This document shows, in pieces, positions 36,337-44,787 of a DNA stretch of 64,000 nt; position 1 is the first letter of the stretch; each line of letters opens with the position of its first letter. The position numbers and the translations under genes were made by a program. The stretch comes from DATADD01 sp046262355 (lineage in GTDB: Bacteria > Actinomycetota > CADDZG01 > WHSQ01), in the NCBI GenBank assembly GCA_046262355.1, contig JBHEMX010000066.1, forward strand, positions 17,098 to 81,097, written 5' to 3'. Under the pieces are notes generated by a model, which worked only from the letters and a program-made list of their open reading frames with translations, had not been told where the DNA came from and did not search any database.

Positions 36337-37077
36337 TCAGAGCTCGAGCAGCCGTTCGAGGCCCACGGTCACGCCGTCGAGCGACGCAACGTTCTTGATC
36401 GCGAGAAGCACCCCGGGCATGAACGACGAACGATCGATTGAGTCGTGCCGGATCGTGAGCGTCTCTCCCTGACCCCCGAAGATGACCTCCTGATGCGCGA
36501 CCGAGCCCGCGACGCGCAAAGAATGGATGCGTACTCCTCCCTCGTCCCCGCCGCGAGCGCCTCGCCGCGACTCGCGTCCCGCTGCGCTCGCCCACGCACG
36601 CCCGCGCGCTTCGCTCATCAGCGCGGCCGTCCTCAGGGCGGTCCCCGAGGGTGCGTCGACCTTGTTGGGATGGTGGCGCTCGACTATCTCGGCGCTGTCG
36701 AAACGGCGCGCCGCGTGTGTCGCGAAGACCATCATCAACACCGCACCGATCGCGAAGTTGGGCGCGATGAAGACGTTGGAACGCCTGCCGGCGGTCCACT
36801 TGTCGAGGTCGCCGACGTCCTCCTCGGTCAGGCCCGACGTGCCCACGACCGCATGGATGTCGTTGTAGACGCAGAAGCGGACGTTGTCCTTGACGGCGTC
36901 CGGCGTCGTGAAGTCGACCGCGACGTCCACGGCGCGCGCGACGAGAGCATCGAGCGGATCACCTCTGCCGACGCGCGCCACCAGCTCGAGGTCGTCGTCG
37001 CCCTCGACGGCCCGGCACGCCGTCGCGCCCATGCGCCCGCCCGCTCCGACGATGCCGATCCTGGTCTTCGGCGACAT
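36337..37077 (-). CDS. dapB: 4-hydroxy-tetrahydrodipicolinate reductase
   Basis: This 246-residue enzyme reduces HTPA with NAD(P)H. The nucleotide-binding motif GAGGRMG is at 11-17. FTTPDAVKDNV and VVGTSGLTEED precede the catalytic/substrate motif EIVERHHPNKVDAPSGTA. A charged loop after this motif (EARGRAWASAAGRESRRGARG) is slightly longer than usual. The ATG at 37077 overlaps the stop of the M16 protease gene as TGATG. Confidence 0.94.
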   Translation of the reverse strand: MSPKTRIGIVGAGGRMGATACRAVEGDDDLELVARVGRGDPLDALVARAVDVAVDFTTPDAVKDNVRFCVYNDIHAVVGTSGLTEEDVGDLDKWTAGRRSNVFIAPNFAIGAVLMMVFATHAARRFDSAEIVERHHPNKVDAPSGTALRTAALMSEARGRAWASAAGRESRRGARGGDEGGVRIHSLRVAGSVAHQEVIFGGQGETLTIRHDSIDRSSFMPGVLLAIKNVASLDGVTVGLERLLEL

Positions 37078-38330
37078 CACGCCGCGTAGCGGTCGAACGC
37101 CCCTTCGTCGAAGGGACCGACGATGGTGGCGCGGAACCGGCCCGATGCGAGCACCGCCTCCGTTACCCGCTCTATGTCGCTCATCTCGAGGCGATCGAAT
37201 GCGTCGATGAGCTCGTCTATCGACAGGATCTCGCCTGTAGTCATCTGCTGGCGGCCGAGGCGGTTCATGCGGCTGCCCGGGTCCTCGGAGGACAGCACCA
37301 GGGAGCCCTTCAGATGCCCCTTCGCGCGCTCGAGCTCCGCGTCGCTGATCCCGTTGTCGACCACATCGGCTATCTCTTTCCTGATGATGTCGATCACGGT
37401 TTCGGCGTTCTGAGGCGTGGTGCCCGCATAGACCGCGAAGGTTCCGGTGCCGGCGAACAAGGACCTGTAGGAGTACACGGAGTAAGCAAGGCCTCGCTTC
37501 TCTCGAACCTCTTGGAACAAGCGCGACGACATGCCTCCGCCGACCACGGTGTCGAGAAGCGTCAGGGCATGACGATCCGGGTGGCTGCGGTGGAGTCCCT
37601 CGGTCCCGTACACGATGTGGGCCTGCTCGGTCGGACGTTTGAAGACGCCGACGCCCGGCTGTGGCTTGGGCGGCGCCTCGTCGCGCGTAGTGCGCTCGCC
37701 GCCGCCGTCGGGCACCAGCCGCTGGACCTGGTCGACGAGCGCGTCGTGCTCGATGTTGCCGGCCGCCGCGACGATGAGATTCGAGGGCGCGTAGCGGTTG
37801 CGCCAGTACTCGACCACCTCGTCGCGGCTTACGTGCCCCACCGTGTCGTTGTATCCCAGCACCGGGCGCCCGAGCGCGTGCCCCTCCCACATCGAGCGGT
37901 AGAAGAGGTCGTGCACGAGCTCGTCGGGCGCATCCTCGTGCATGGCGATCTCCTCGAGGATGACCTTGCGCTCCGACTCGAGCTCGTTGGGATCGACCCT
38001 CGAAGCGGTCAGCATGTCGGCCAGCACCTCGAGCGCCATGGGGATGTCGTCGTCGAGCACCCGGCAGTAGTAGCAGGTGTACTCCTTGCTCGTGAAGGCG
38101 TTGATGTCGCCTCCGACCGCGTCGAACGAATCGGCGATGTCCTTGGCCGAGCGCGTCGGCGTTCCCTTGAACAAGAGATGCTCGAGGAAGTGGGACGTCC
38201 CCGCCAGTGGGTTCGGCTCGTCGCGCGAGCCGACGTCGAACCAGAAGCCGACGGAGGCGGAGCGCAAACCCTCCATGCGCTCTGTTACGACCATACTCCC
38301 GGAGTCGAGAGTGGTCCGCTCGAAGTTCAA
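37077..38330 (-). CDS. M16-family metallopeptidase (processing-protease-like)
   Basis: This 417-residue protein is an inverzincin with the zinc motif HFLEH (residues 47-51) and the downstream glutamate region VLEEIAMHEDAPDELVHDL. The C-terminal inactive half has GLAYSVYSYRSLFAGTGTFAVYAGT. Such M16B proteases usually follow pnp in Actinobacteria and other phyla; the physiological substrate is unknown. The start is a TTG at 38330, five bases after the pnp stop, and the usual family N-terminus (TTLDSGSMVVTERM) supports it. Confidence 0.92.
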   Translation of the reverse strand: MNFERTTLDSGSMVVTERMEGLRSASVGFWFDVGSRDEPNPLAGTSHFLEHLLFKGTPTRSAKDIADSFDAVGGDINAFTSKEYTCYYCRVLDDDIPMALEVLADMLTASRVDPNELESERKVILEEIAMHEDAPDELVHDLFYRSMWEGHALGRPVLGYNDTVGHVSRDEVVEYWRNRYAPSNLIVAAAGNIEHDALVDQVQRLVPDGGGERTTRDEAPPKPQPGVGVFKRPTEQAHIVYGTEGLHRSHPDRHALTLLDTVVGGGMSSRLFQEVREKRGLAYSVYSYRSLFAGTGTFAVYAGTTPQNAETVIDIIRKEIADVVDNGISDAELERAKGHLKGSLVLSSEDPGSRMNRLGRQQMTTGEILSIDELIDAFDRLEMSDIERVTEAVLASGRFRATIVGPFDEGAFDRYAA

Positions 38331-38335
38331 AGAGC

Positions 38336-40678
38336 TCAGGCCTCGCCGTCGCCGCGCCTGGGCGCCCTCTCCCGCCGCATGCCGCCACCGGGACCTCGTC
38401 GGTCGCGTCCGCCGCGACCTCTGTCGCGGTCCCTGTCGCGCCGTGGTCCGCTGCCGCCGGCCGCAGCAGCGCGCGCCTCTTCGAGCGTCTTGCCCGCCGC
38501 GACCTGGCGCTCAAGCCAGCTCACCGGAGTGAGGTTCACCTTGCCCTGCGGATCGACGTCGGTCACCTCGACCTCGATCTGATCCCCCGCGTTGACCGCG
38601 TCCTCGACGCGCTCGATGCGACCTTCGCCGAGCTTGCTTATGTGCACGAGGCCGTCGCGGCCCGGAGAGATGTTCACGAAAGCTCCAAAGGTGGTCGTCT
38701 TCACGACCGAACCCAGGACGCGCTCACCAACCTCGGGTAAACGAGGATTGGCGATGTCCTCGATGAGCCTAGCGGCGCGTTCCGCAGACTCTTGGTCCGT
38801 GGAACCTATGCGGATGGTTCCGTCCTCCTCGATGTCTACCTCCACGCCGGTCGTAGAGGTGATCATGTTGATGTTCTTGCCCTTAGGACCTATCACCTCG
38901 CCGATCTTGTCGACGGGGATCTTCACGGCCAGGACGCGCGGCGCGAGCGGGGCGAGCTCCGCGCGCGGGCTCGTGAGCGACTTGTTCATCTGCTCGATGA
39001 TGTGCAGGCGCGCTCGGCGCGCCGCCCGCAGCGCGTCGCCGAGGACATGGGCGGGGACGCCCGAGATCTTGGTGTCCAACTGCAGCGCTGTGACCATCTC
39101 CTCGGTGCCGGCGACCTTGAAGTCCATGTCGCCGAACGCGTCCTCGTCGCCGAGGATGTCGGTGAGTGGGACGTAGTGATCGCCCTCCGCGATGAGGCCC
39201 ATCGCAACCCCGCCGACGTGCTTGCCGCCCCGCAGCGGGACGCCCGCGTCCATCAGCGACAATGACGATCCGCAGACGCTCGCCATCGACGTCGATCCGT
39301 TGGAGGACAAGATCTCGGACACGACGCGGAGCGCGTAGGGAAAGATCTCCTTCGGCGGGATGGCCGGCAGCAGCGCCTTCTCGGCGAGCGCGCCGTGGCC
39401 TATCTCGCGGCGCTTCGGTCCACGCATGAACCCGGCCTCGCCGGTCGAGTACGGCGGAAAGTTGTAGTGATGCATGTACCGCTTGCTCTCGTCGGGAGAG
39501 AGATCGTCGACCATCTGCTCCATCCGCTGCATGCCGAGCGTGGTGATCGACAGTGCCTGCGTCTCGCCACGCGTGAAGAGCCCCGAGCCATGGACCCTCG
39601 GGATCAATCCGACCAGCGTCCAGATCGGCCGCACCTCGTCGACCGAGCGCCCATCGAGGCGAACGTTCTCGTCGACGATCCTGCGACGAACGAGCTGCTT
39701 CGTGAGCGAGCGCAGTGCCGCGCGCACGGGCTTTGGGTCTCCGCCGGGGACCTGCTCGAGGAACCTTGTGACGACTGCCTCATCGATGGCCGCGAGACGT
39801 GCGCGCCGCTCCGGCTTCGAGCGGATCGCTATCGCCTCTCGCACGTCGGACTCGACGTCGCCCCTGACGGCAGACATGATCTCGTCGCTGTAATCGGCGA
39901 ACAGCGGGAAGTCGGGGTCGTCACCCGCGGTCGTCCCCTTGGGCTTGCCCGCGGCCTCGGCGAGCTCGCGCTGCGCCGCGATGGCCTCGGAGATCGGTCC
40001 CTTGGCCGCCTCGATCCCATCCGCCAGCAACTCCTCGTCGGGGCGTGTCGCCCCCCTGTTCACCAGATCGAAGAGGTTCTCGGACCCGCCGGCCTCGATC
40101 ATCATGATGTCGACCTCGCCGGAGTCGTTCATCCGTCCGGCGACGACGAGCTCGATCGTGGCCGTCTCCTGCTGCTCGACCGTCGGGTTCGCGACCCATC
40201 CGTCATCGATGTGCGACAGGCGCGCGGCGCCGACGGGACCGTCGAAGGGGATGTCCGACACGCACAAGGCCGCGGAGGCCGCGTTCATTGCGAGCACGTC
40301 CATGGGGTTGGAGCCGTCCACCGCAAGCGCGGTCACGACGCAGTGGACCTCGTGCCGGAAGCCGTCGGGGAACGACGGCCGCAGCGGGCGGTCGATCAAG
40401 CGCGCCGTAAGGATCGCCTTCTCCGTCGCCCGCCCCTCTCTGCGGAAGAAACCGCCCGGGATCTTGCCCGCGGCGTACATGCGCTCCTCGACGTCGATCG
40501 TGAGGGGGAAGAAATCGGCGTCGCCGCGCGGGGCAGAGGCCGTGGCGGTCGCGAGGACCGTGGTCTCGCCAATCGAGGCGAGGATGGCCCCTCCCGCCTG
40601 ACCGGCGAGGTGCCCGGTCTCGAGGCGGAACAACCCATCGCCGATCTTGCGTTCTACAGATGTGCCTTCCGGCTGCAT
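38336..40678 (-). CDS. pnp: Polyribonucleotide nucleotidyltransferase (PNPase)
   Basis: This 780-residue phosphorolytic 3'-5' exoribonuclease has two RNase PH cores (GGFFRREGRATEKAILTARLIDRPLRP; GEAGFMRGPKRREIGHGALAEKAL region), a helical linker, a KH domain (IGEVIGPKGKNINMIT) and an S1 domain (GERVLGSVVKTTTFGAFVNISPG). A basic Arg/Gly-rich tail (last about 45 residues) extends it beyond the usual 700-740 and could aid RNA binding. It follows rpsO after 204 bases containing a hairpin, as in many bacteria where rpsO-pnp is post-transcriptionally controlled. Confidence 0.96.
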   Translation of the reverse strand: MQPEGTSVERKIGDGLFRLETGHLAGQAGGAILASIGETTVLATATASAPRGDADFFPLTIDVEERMYAAGKIPGGFFRREGRATEKAILTARLIDRPLRPSFPDGFRHEVHCVVTALAVDGSNPMDVLAMNAASAALCVSDIPFDGPVGAARLSHIDDGWVANPTVEQQETATIELVVAGRMNDSGEVDIMMIEAGGSENLFDLVNRGATRPDEELLADGIEAAKGPISEAIAAQRELAEAAGKPKGTTAGDDPDFPLFADYSDEIMSAVRGDVESDVREAIAIRSKPERRARLAAIDEAVVTRFLEQVPGGDPKPVRAALRSLTKQLVRRRIVDENVRLDGRSVDEVRPIWTLVGLIPRVHGSGLFTRGETQALSITTLGMQRMEQMVDDLSPDESKRYMHHYNFPPYSTGEAGFMRGPKRREIGHGALAEKALLPAIPPKEIFPYALRVVSEILSSNGSTSMASVCGSSLSLMDAGVPLRGGKHVGGVAMGLIAEGDHYVPLTDILGDEDAFGDMDFKVAGTEEMVTALQLDTKISGVPAHVLGDALRAARRARLHIIEQMNKSLTSPRAELAPLAPRVLAVKIPVDKIGEVIGPKGKNINMITSTTGVEVDIEEDGTIRIGSTDQESAERAARLIEDIANPRLPEVGERVLGSVVKTTTFGAFVNISPGRDGLVHISKLGEGRIERVEDAVNAGDQIEVEVTDVDPQGKVNLTPVSWLERQVAAGKTLEEARAAAAGGSGPRRDRDRDRGRGGRDRRGPGGGMRRERAPRRGDGEA

Positions 40679-40751
40679 ACAGATCCCTCCTTGGGATCGC
40701 CCGCGGCGGTGCCGCGAGCTATGTCCGGGAGAGAGCCAGCCGGGCCGATTC

Positions 40752-40795
40752 TCAGTTGGGGGACCGCAGCGCGCGGCCCGCGAGCCCTCAACTGA
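40752..40795 (-). promoter_or_regulatory. Hairpin in the rpsO-pnp intergenic leader
   Basis: On the minus strand TCAGTTGAGGG (40795-40785) pairs with CCCCCAACTGA (40762-40752) over 11 bases with one mismatch, enclosing a 22-base GC-rich loop that can fold further. There is no T-run, so a terminator is unlikely. Its place, 74 bases before the pnp ATG, matches the processed and autoregulated leader hairpin of pnp in other bacteria. The functional parallel is inference. Confidence 0.5.
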
Positions 40796-40882
40796 TAACC
40801 GACCGAGGCGCCGGGACCGACACCGAAGCCGGCACCCTCCATGTCACCATTCCGTACAACGACCGCCGCAGCGGTCGCACCA

Positions 40883-41152
40883 CTACCGGCGCAGACCGAG
40901 ACGTGCGATGAGGCTCCGGTACCGCTCGATGTCCTCTCGCTGGAGGTAGCCGAGAAGCCGGCGCCGGCGCCCGACCATGCGCAGCAGACCGCGACGGGAG
41001 TGGTGATCCTTGGGGTGGGTCTTGAGGTGCTCGGTCAGCTCGGAGATCCGCCGTGACAGCAAAGCGACCTGGACCTCGGGCGATCCGGTGTCGCCCTCGC
41101 CGCGCGCATGCTCTGTGATGATCCCTTGTTTCTCATCCTTGATCAGAGCCAT
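40883..41152 (-). CDS. rpsO: 30S ribosomal protein uS15
   Basis: This 89-residue protein has the full uS15 signature: DTGSPEVQVALLSRRISELTEHL and KDHHSRRGLLRMVGRRRRLL. It binds the central domain of 16S rRNA. The ATG at 41152 gives the exact family length; the longer upstream frame is not coding. It sits between ribF (70 bases upstream) and pnp, the conserved order truB-ribF-rpsO-pnp. Confidence 0.97.
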   Translation of the reverse strand: MALIKDEKQGIITEHARGEGDTGSPEVQVALLSRRISELTEHLKTHPKDHHSRRGLLRMVGRRRRLLGYLQREDIERYRSLIARLGLRR

Positions 41153-41222
41153 GCGCGTAGGTGAACCTTCCTGGGCTGGTCTGTCGCGAGCACCGAGACG
41201 TGCCCCGCGGGAACGCCTCATC

Positions 41223-42158
41223 TTAGCAGGTCGGCTCCCTCGTCTCCTCGACGTCGCGCGCCATCTGCTCCACGAGCTCGGCCACGGAGTCGAAGCGCAG
41301 CTCGTCCCTCAGCCGCCTGTGGAACTCGACCCGCAGGAGGCGTCCGTAGAGATCGCCGTCGAAGTCCAGCAGGTAGGCCTCCACCCGGAGTGGGGTCGTC
41401 GCCTCCTCGCCCCCGAAGGTCGGATTGACCCCCACGTTGATCGCCGCAGCCCGGCGCGAGCCCTCGACGACGGCCACGCCGGCATAGACGCCGCGCGGCG
41501 GGTGAGCCGACCGAGGATCGGAGACAAGGTTAGCGGTGGGATAGCCGAGCGACCTCCCCCGGTGGGCGCCGTGCACGACGATCCCCTGCATGTCGAAGGG
41601 CCGGCCGAGCAGGCAGTGCGCCAGATCGAGATCGCCGGCGGCGACGGCCGCGCGCACCCTGCTCGACGACACCGGCGCGCCGCCCACCTGCGCAAGCGGG
41701 ACCGACTCCGCCTCGAGCCCATGACGTTCGCCGAGTCGCTGCAGGAGCGCCACATCTCCCGAGGCGCGCCGCCCGAAGCGCCATCCCGCCCCCACCGACA
41801 CATGGCGGGCCCCGAGGCCGGCGACGAGCACGTCGGCCACGAAGCGCTCCGGCGACCAGCGCGACAGCTCCTCGTCGAACGGGAGCACCACGACCACCTC
41901 GACGCCGGTCTCGGCGATCAGCTCGATCTTGCGCTCCGGCGGCGTCAAGAGGGGCGGGGTCCTCTCGGGTCTCAAGGTGACGTCGGGGTGCCGGTCCCAC
42001 GTGACGACGGTGGCCGCGGCGCCGGCTCCGGAGGCTCGAGCGAGCGCCCTCGCTATGAGCGCTCGATGCCCGAGGTGGACCCCGTCGAAAGTCCCGATGG
42101 TGAGCGAGCTCCCGTGCTCCGGCGCCTCGAGCGCCTCGAGCCCCACCAGGGTCCTCAC
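41223..42158 (-). CDS. ribF: Bifunctional riboflavin kinase/FAD synthetase
   Basis: This 311-residue enzyme makes FMN and FAD. The N-terminal nucleotidyltransferase domain has GTFDGVHLGH (22-31) and VSSSRVRAAVAAGDL. The C-terminal kinase domain has GRSLGYPTANL, GVYAGVAVV and the catalytic VEAYLLDFDGDLYG. The GTG start at 42158 overlaps the truB stop as GTGA, so the two are translationally coupled. Confidence 0.95.
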   Translation of the reverse strand: MRTLVGLEALEAPEHGSSLTIGTFDGVHLGHRALIARALARASGAGAAATVVTWDRHPDVTLRPERTPPLLTPPERKIELIAETGVEVVVVLPFDEELSRWSPERFVADVLVAGLGARHVSVGAGWRFGRRASGDVALLQRLGERHGLEAESVPLAQVGGAPVSSSRVRAAVAAGDLDLAHCLLGRPFDMQGIVVHGAHRGRSLGYPTANLVSDPRSAHPPRGVYAGVAVVEGSRRAAAINVGVNPTFGGEEATTPLRVEAYLLDFDGDLYGRLLRVEFHRRLRDELRFDSVAELVEQMARDVEETREPTC

Positions 42159-43018
42159 GAGCTCAGCACGCGCTCGGCGACCAGCGCGCGCCCGCGCCGA
42201 ACGTAGACCGCCAAGAGCGCGCCGTTCCGCACGACTGCCACCGGACGGCCCTCAGCCACTCCGCCGTCGCCCGCGAGAGGGCGACCGTGAGCCACCCCCC
42301 GGGCGGCGTCCTCATCCGCCTCGAGCTGCGGGAGAGCGCGCACGACGTCGGTCAGGGGCCGCAGGCGCTGCGCGCCGACGTCGCCGAGGGCCACCGCCTC
42401 GGCCTCCGAGAAGCCCCCTGCCTCGAGGCGTCGCAGGGCGGCGAGGTGCGCCCCGCAGCGGAGGGTCTCGCCGAGATCGAACACCAGCGTGCGTACGTAC
42501 GTGCCGGCGGAGCAGTGCACCTCGAGGGTCGCCACGGGCTCCTGCCCGGCGCGGAAGTCGACGAGCTCGACGCCGTGGATCGTCACGCGCCGAGCCGCTC
42601 GCTCGACCACCTCGCCGCGGCGGGCCTTGCGGTACAGGCGCTCGCCTCCGACCTTGACCGCGGACACCATCGGCGGGATCTGCTCGATGTCGCCGACGAA
42701 GCTCCCGAGCGCGGCCTCCACATCGGCGCGCGCCAGCCCCGAGGCGTCTCGGCGCTGCACGACCTCCCCCGAGGCGTCCTGGGTGGTCGTCGTGGTGCCG
42801 AAGATCGCCGCGGCCCGATAGCTCTTGTCCGAGGCAGATACGTAGGACAGCAGGCGCGTGGCGCGCCCCACCCCCAGCACGAGCACCCCGGTCGCGTCGG
42901 GGTCGAGCGTGCCGGCGTGCCCGACCTTGCGCGTGTTCAGGCGCCGCCGCACCTCGTCCACGACGTCGTGCGAGGTCATCCCGGAAGGTTTGTCGACGAC
43001 CACGACGCCGTCGGTCAC
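42155..43018 (-). CDS. truB: tRNA pseudouridine-55 synthase
   Basis: This 287-residue enzyme isomerises U55 in the tRNA T-loop. The catalytic aspartate is D39 in VGHAGTLDPDATGVL. KSYRAAAIFGTTTTTQDASG and the GTYVRTLVFDLGE segment (motif III) are typical, and a C-terminal PUA-like domain follows. It begins with GTG at 43018 in a GTGA overlap with nrnA. It belongs to the rimP-nusA-infB-rbfA-truB-ribF series. Confidence 0.95.
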   Translation of the reverse strand: MTDGVVVVDKPSGMTSHDVVDEVRRRLNTRKVGHAGTLDPDATGVLVLGVGRATRLLSYVSASDKSYRAAAIFGTTTTTQDASGEVVQRRDASGLARADVEAALGSFVGDIEQIPPMVSAVKVGGERLYRKARRGEVVERAARRVTIHGVELVDFRAGQEPVATLEVHCSAGTYVRTLVFDLGETLRCGAHLAALRRLEAGGFSEAEAVALGDVGAQRLRPLTDVVRALPQLEADEDAARGVAHGRPLAGDGGVAEGRPVAVVRNGALLAVYVRRGRALVAERVLSS

Positions 43019-44019
43019 GCCTCGACGCTCGCCTGTCGCCGGGCACCGGCGCGACCGGCGGCAAGCGCCTCCCTGATGGCCTCGACGGCCGCGTCCACGT
43101 CGTCGGTCTCGAAACCGGCGGCAAGCTCGTGCCCGCCTCCGCCGCGCGCGCGCGCGATGGCACCGACGCTGGGGCCCTTCGAGCGCATGCTCACCCGATA
43201 GCTTCCGGGCGCCTGCTGCTTGAACATCACCGCAACGTCCGCGTCACGCGTCGAGCGCACGAGATCTATCAGCTTCTCGGTCTCGTTCAGCGCCACGCCG
43301 CTGGCGGCGAGGTCGTCGAGGGTGACCCACGAGTACACCAAGCGCTCGGCCTCGAAGAGGTGGGCGCGCTCGAGCACGCGCCCCACGAGCTTGAGGTAGC
43401 CGTAAGGCGACGACTCGAAGACCTCCTGGGCGATCTCCGGCGCCGGCACGCCGTAGGCGAGAAGGTCCGCGGCCATGCGCAGCGTCGCCGGCGATGAGTT
43501 GGCGTACTGGAAACGGCCCGTGTCGGTGACGATCCCGGTGTAGAGGCAGGTGGCGATGTCGCGATCGAGCTCGACGCCGAGGTCTCCGAGCAGCAGGGTC
43601 ACGAGCTCCGCGGTCGACGATGCCGTCGTCACGACGAGGTTGCTCGTGCCGAAGTCGTCGTTGCCGGGATGATGATCGACGTTGATCACCGTCTCGGCGC
43701 GCCGTGCCGTCTCCTCGAGGGCGCCGAGCCGATCCGCCGCGCCGCAGTCGAGCGCGAGGAACGTGGCCGTCTGGGGCAGCCGCTCGACCTCGACCAGCGA
43801 GTCGAGATCCGGGAGGAACGAGTAGCCGGCCGGCACCTTGAGAGCCGCGTCGCCCCACGTCGGATAGGTGGCCTTGCCGAGCTTGCGAAGCCCGAGCGAG
43901 GCTCCGAGGAGAGAGCCGAGGGCGTCGCCGTCGGGGTTGACATGACACGCGATCGTTATGGCGTCGGCGCGCCGGAGTGCCTCGAGCGCGCGGTCCCAGT
44001 CCTCGACCTCGTACCTCAA
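43015..44019 (-). CDS. nrnA: DHH-family oligoribonuclease/pAp phosphatase (NrnA-like)
   Basis: This 334-residue phosphoesterase has DHH motifs HVNPDGDALGS (26-36), LALDCGAADR, INVDHHPGN (DHH at 115-117) and TGIVTDTGRFQYANS. A C-terminal DHHA1 domain ends in RARGGGGHELAAGF. NrnA degrades short RNA and dephosphorylates 3'-phosphoadenosine 5'-phosphate. The start is a TTG at 44019 overlapping the rbfA stop as TTGA. It adds a third RNA-turnover enzyme class to this window (with RNase Y/J and PNPase). Confidence 0.92.
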   Translation of the reverse strand: MRYEVEDWDRALEALRRADAITIACHVNPDGDALGSLLGASLGLRKLGKATYPTWGDAALKVPAGYSFLPDLDSLVEVERLPQTATFLALDCGAADRLGALEETARRAETVINVDHHPGNDDFGTSNLVVTTASSTAELVTLLLGDLGVELDRDIATCLYTGIVTDTGRFQYANSSPATLRMAADLLAYGVPAPEIAQEVFESSPYGYLKLVGRVLERAHLFEAERLVYSWVTLDDLAASGVALNETEKLIDLVRSTRDADVAVMFKQQAPGSYRVSMRSKGPSVGAIARARGGGGHELAAGFETDDVDAAVEAIREALAAGRAGARRQASVEA

Positions 44020-44384
44020 GCCTCGTCCTCCTGCACGTCCGGCGCGCCCTCGGTCGTCACCCGGCGCAGCAGCGCCTCGACCCGCTCGGCCCTGTCGGTG
44101 CCCTCGTCGAGCTCGAAGGTGAGCTCGGGCAGGTACTTCATGCGCACCTGGCGTCCCAGCTCGGAGCGCAGATGCGGCTTGGCGCTCTCGAGCCCGGCCA
44201 TCGTCTCCCTGCGCTCCTCGTCGGAGCCCAGGACGCTCACGAGCACACGCCCGTGGCGCAGGTCGCCCGAGATCCTCACCGCGGTCACGGTGGCGAACCC
44301 GATGCGCGGGTCCTTCAGGTCCTGGATCGCCTCGCCCAGCACCTGGCGAGCGAGCTTCTGCACCTTCTCGAGACGTTGCTTCAC
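44016..44384 (-). CDS. rbfA: Ribosome-binding factor A
   Basis: This 122-residue KH-like factor for 16S rRNA 5'-end maturation shows the hallmark LARQVLGEAIQDLKDPRIGFATVTAVRIS (from about residue 10) and RSELGRQVRMKYLPELTFELDEG. The GTG at 44384 gives the standard N-terminus VKQRLEKVQKLA. It lies between ylxP and nrnA. Confidence 0.94.
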   Translation of the reverse strand: MKQRLEKVQKLARQVLGEAIQDLKDPRIGFATVTAVRISGDLRHGRVLVSVLGSDEERRETMAGLESAKPHLRSELGRQVRMKYLPELTFELDEGTDRAERVEALLRRVTTEGAPDVQEDEA

Positions 44385-44451
44385 ACCACTCCCCCATGCC
44401 GAGCGATGGGTGCCACGTTGCCGTATACGGGATCCCTCACCCACTCGAGGC

Positions 44452-44763
44452 TCACAGGTCCTCCAGCGCGACCACCTCGACGAAGCGGTCCACTATCTCG
44501 GCCCCGTCGATCGCGGCGCGCCCGATCGCCTTCTCGACCTCCTGCAGCACCTTGCGGCAGTGGCCCATCGACTCCGCCACGCAGCTGACCCCGAACGCGG
44601 CGCGCTGCCACAGGTCCTGATACTCGACCTCGGCGATCGACACGTTGAACCTGTTGCGTACGGTCGCGGTGACCGAGCGCAATACCTGGCGCTTGTCCTT
44701 GAGCGAGACGCTGGCCGGGATGAAGATCTCGAAGCGACCGACACCGATGAACATCTCCGCCAC
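44452..44763 (-). CDS. ylxP: DUF503 protein YlxP
   Basis: This 103-residue protein matches DUF503: GRFEIFIPASVSLKDKRQVLRSV and NVSIAEVEYQDLWQRAAFGVSCVA. YlxP homologues lie between infB and rbfA in many Gram-positive bacteria, exactly as here, and are thought to be accessory ribosome-maturation factors. It is 24 bases after infB and 67 bases before rbfA. Confidence 0.92.
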   Translation of the reverse strand: MAEMFIGVGRFEIFIPASVSLKDKRQVLRSVTATVRNRFNVSIAEVEYQDLWQRAAFGVSCVAESMGHCRKVLQEVEKAIGRAAIDGAEIVDRFVEVVALEDL

Positions 44764-44787
44764 GACCTCCGGCGTCGCCGCCGGACG

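Noticed and set aside
36337..38514. A single 725-residue minus-strand frame covering dapB and the region of the M16 protease
   Set aside because: Only its last third is coding (dapB). The first part is an out-of-frame shadow of the M16 gene, which has a better frame with HFLEH and normal composition.
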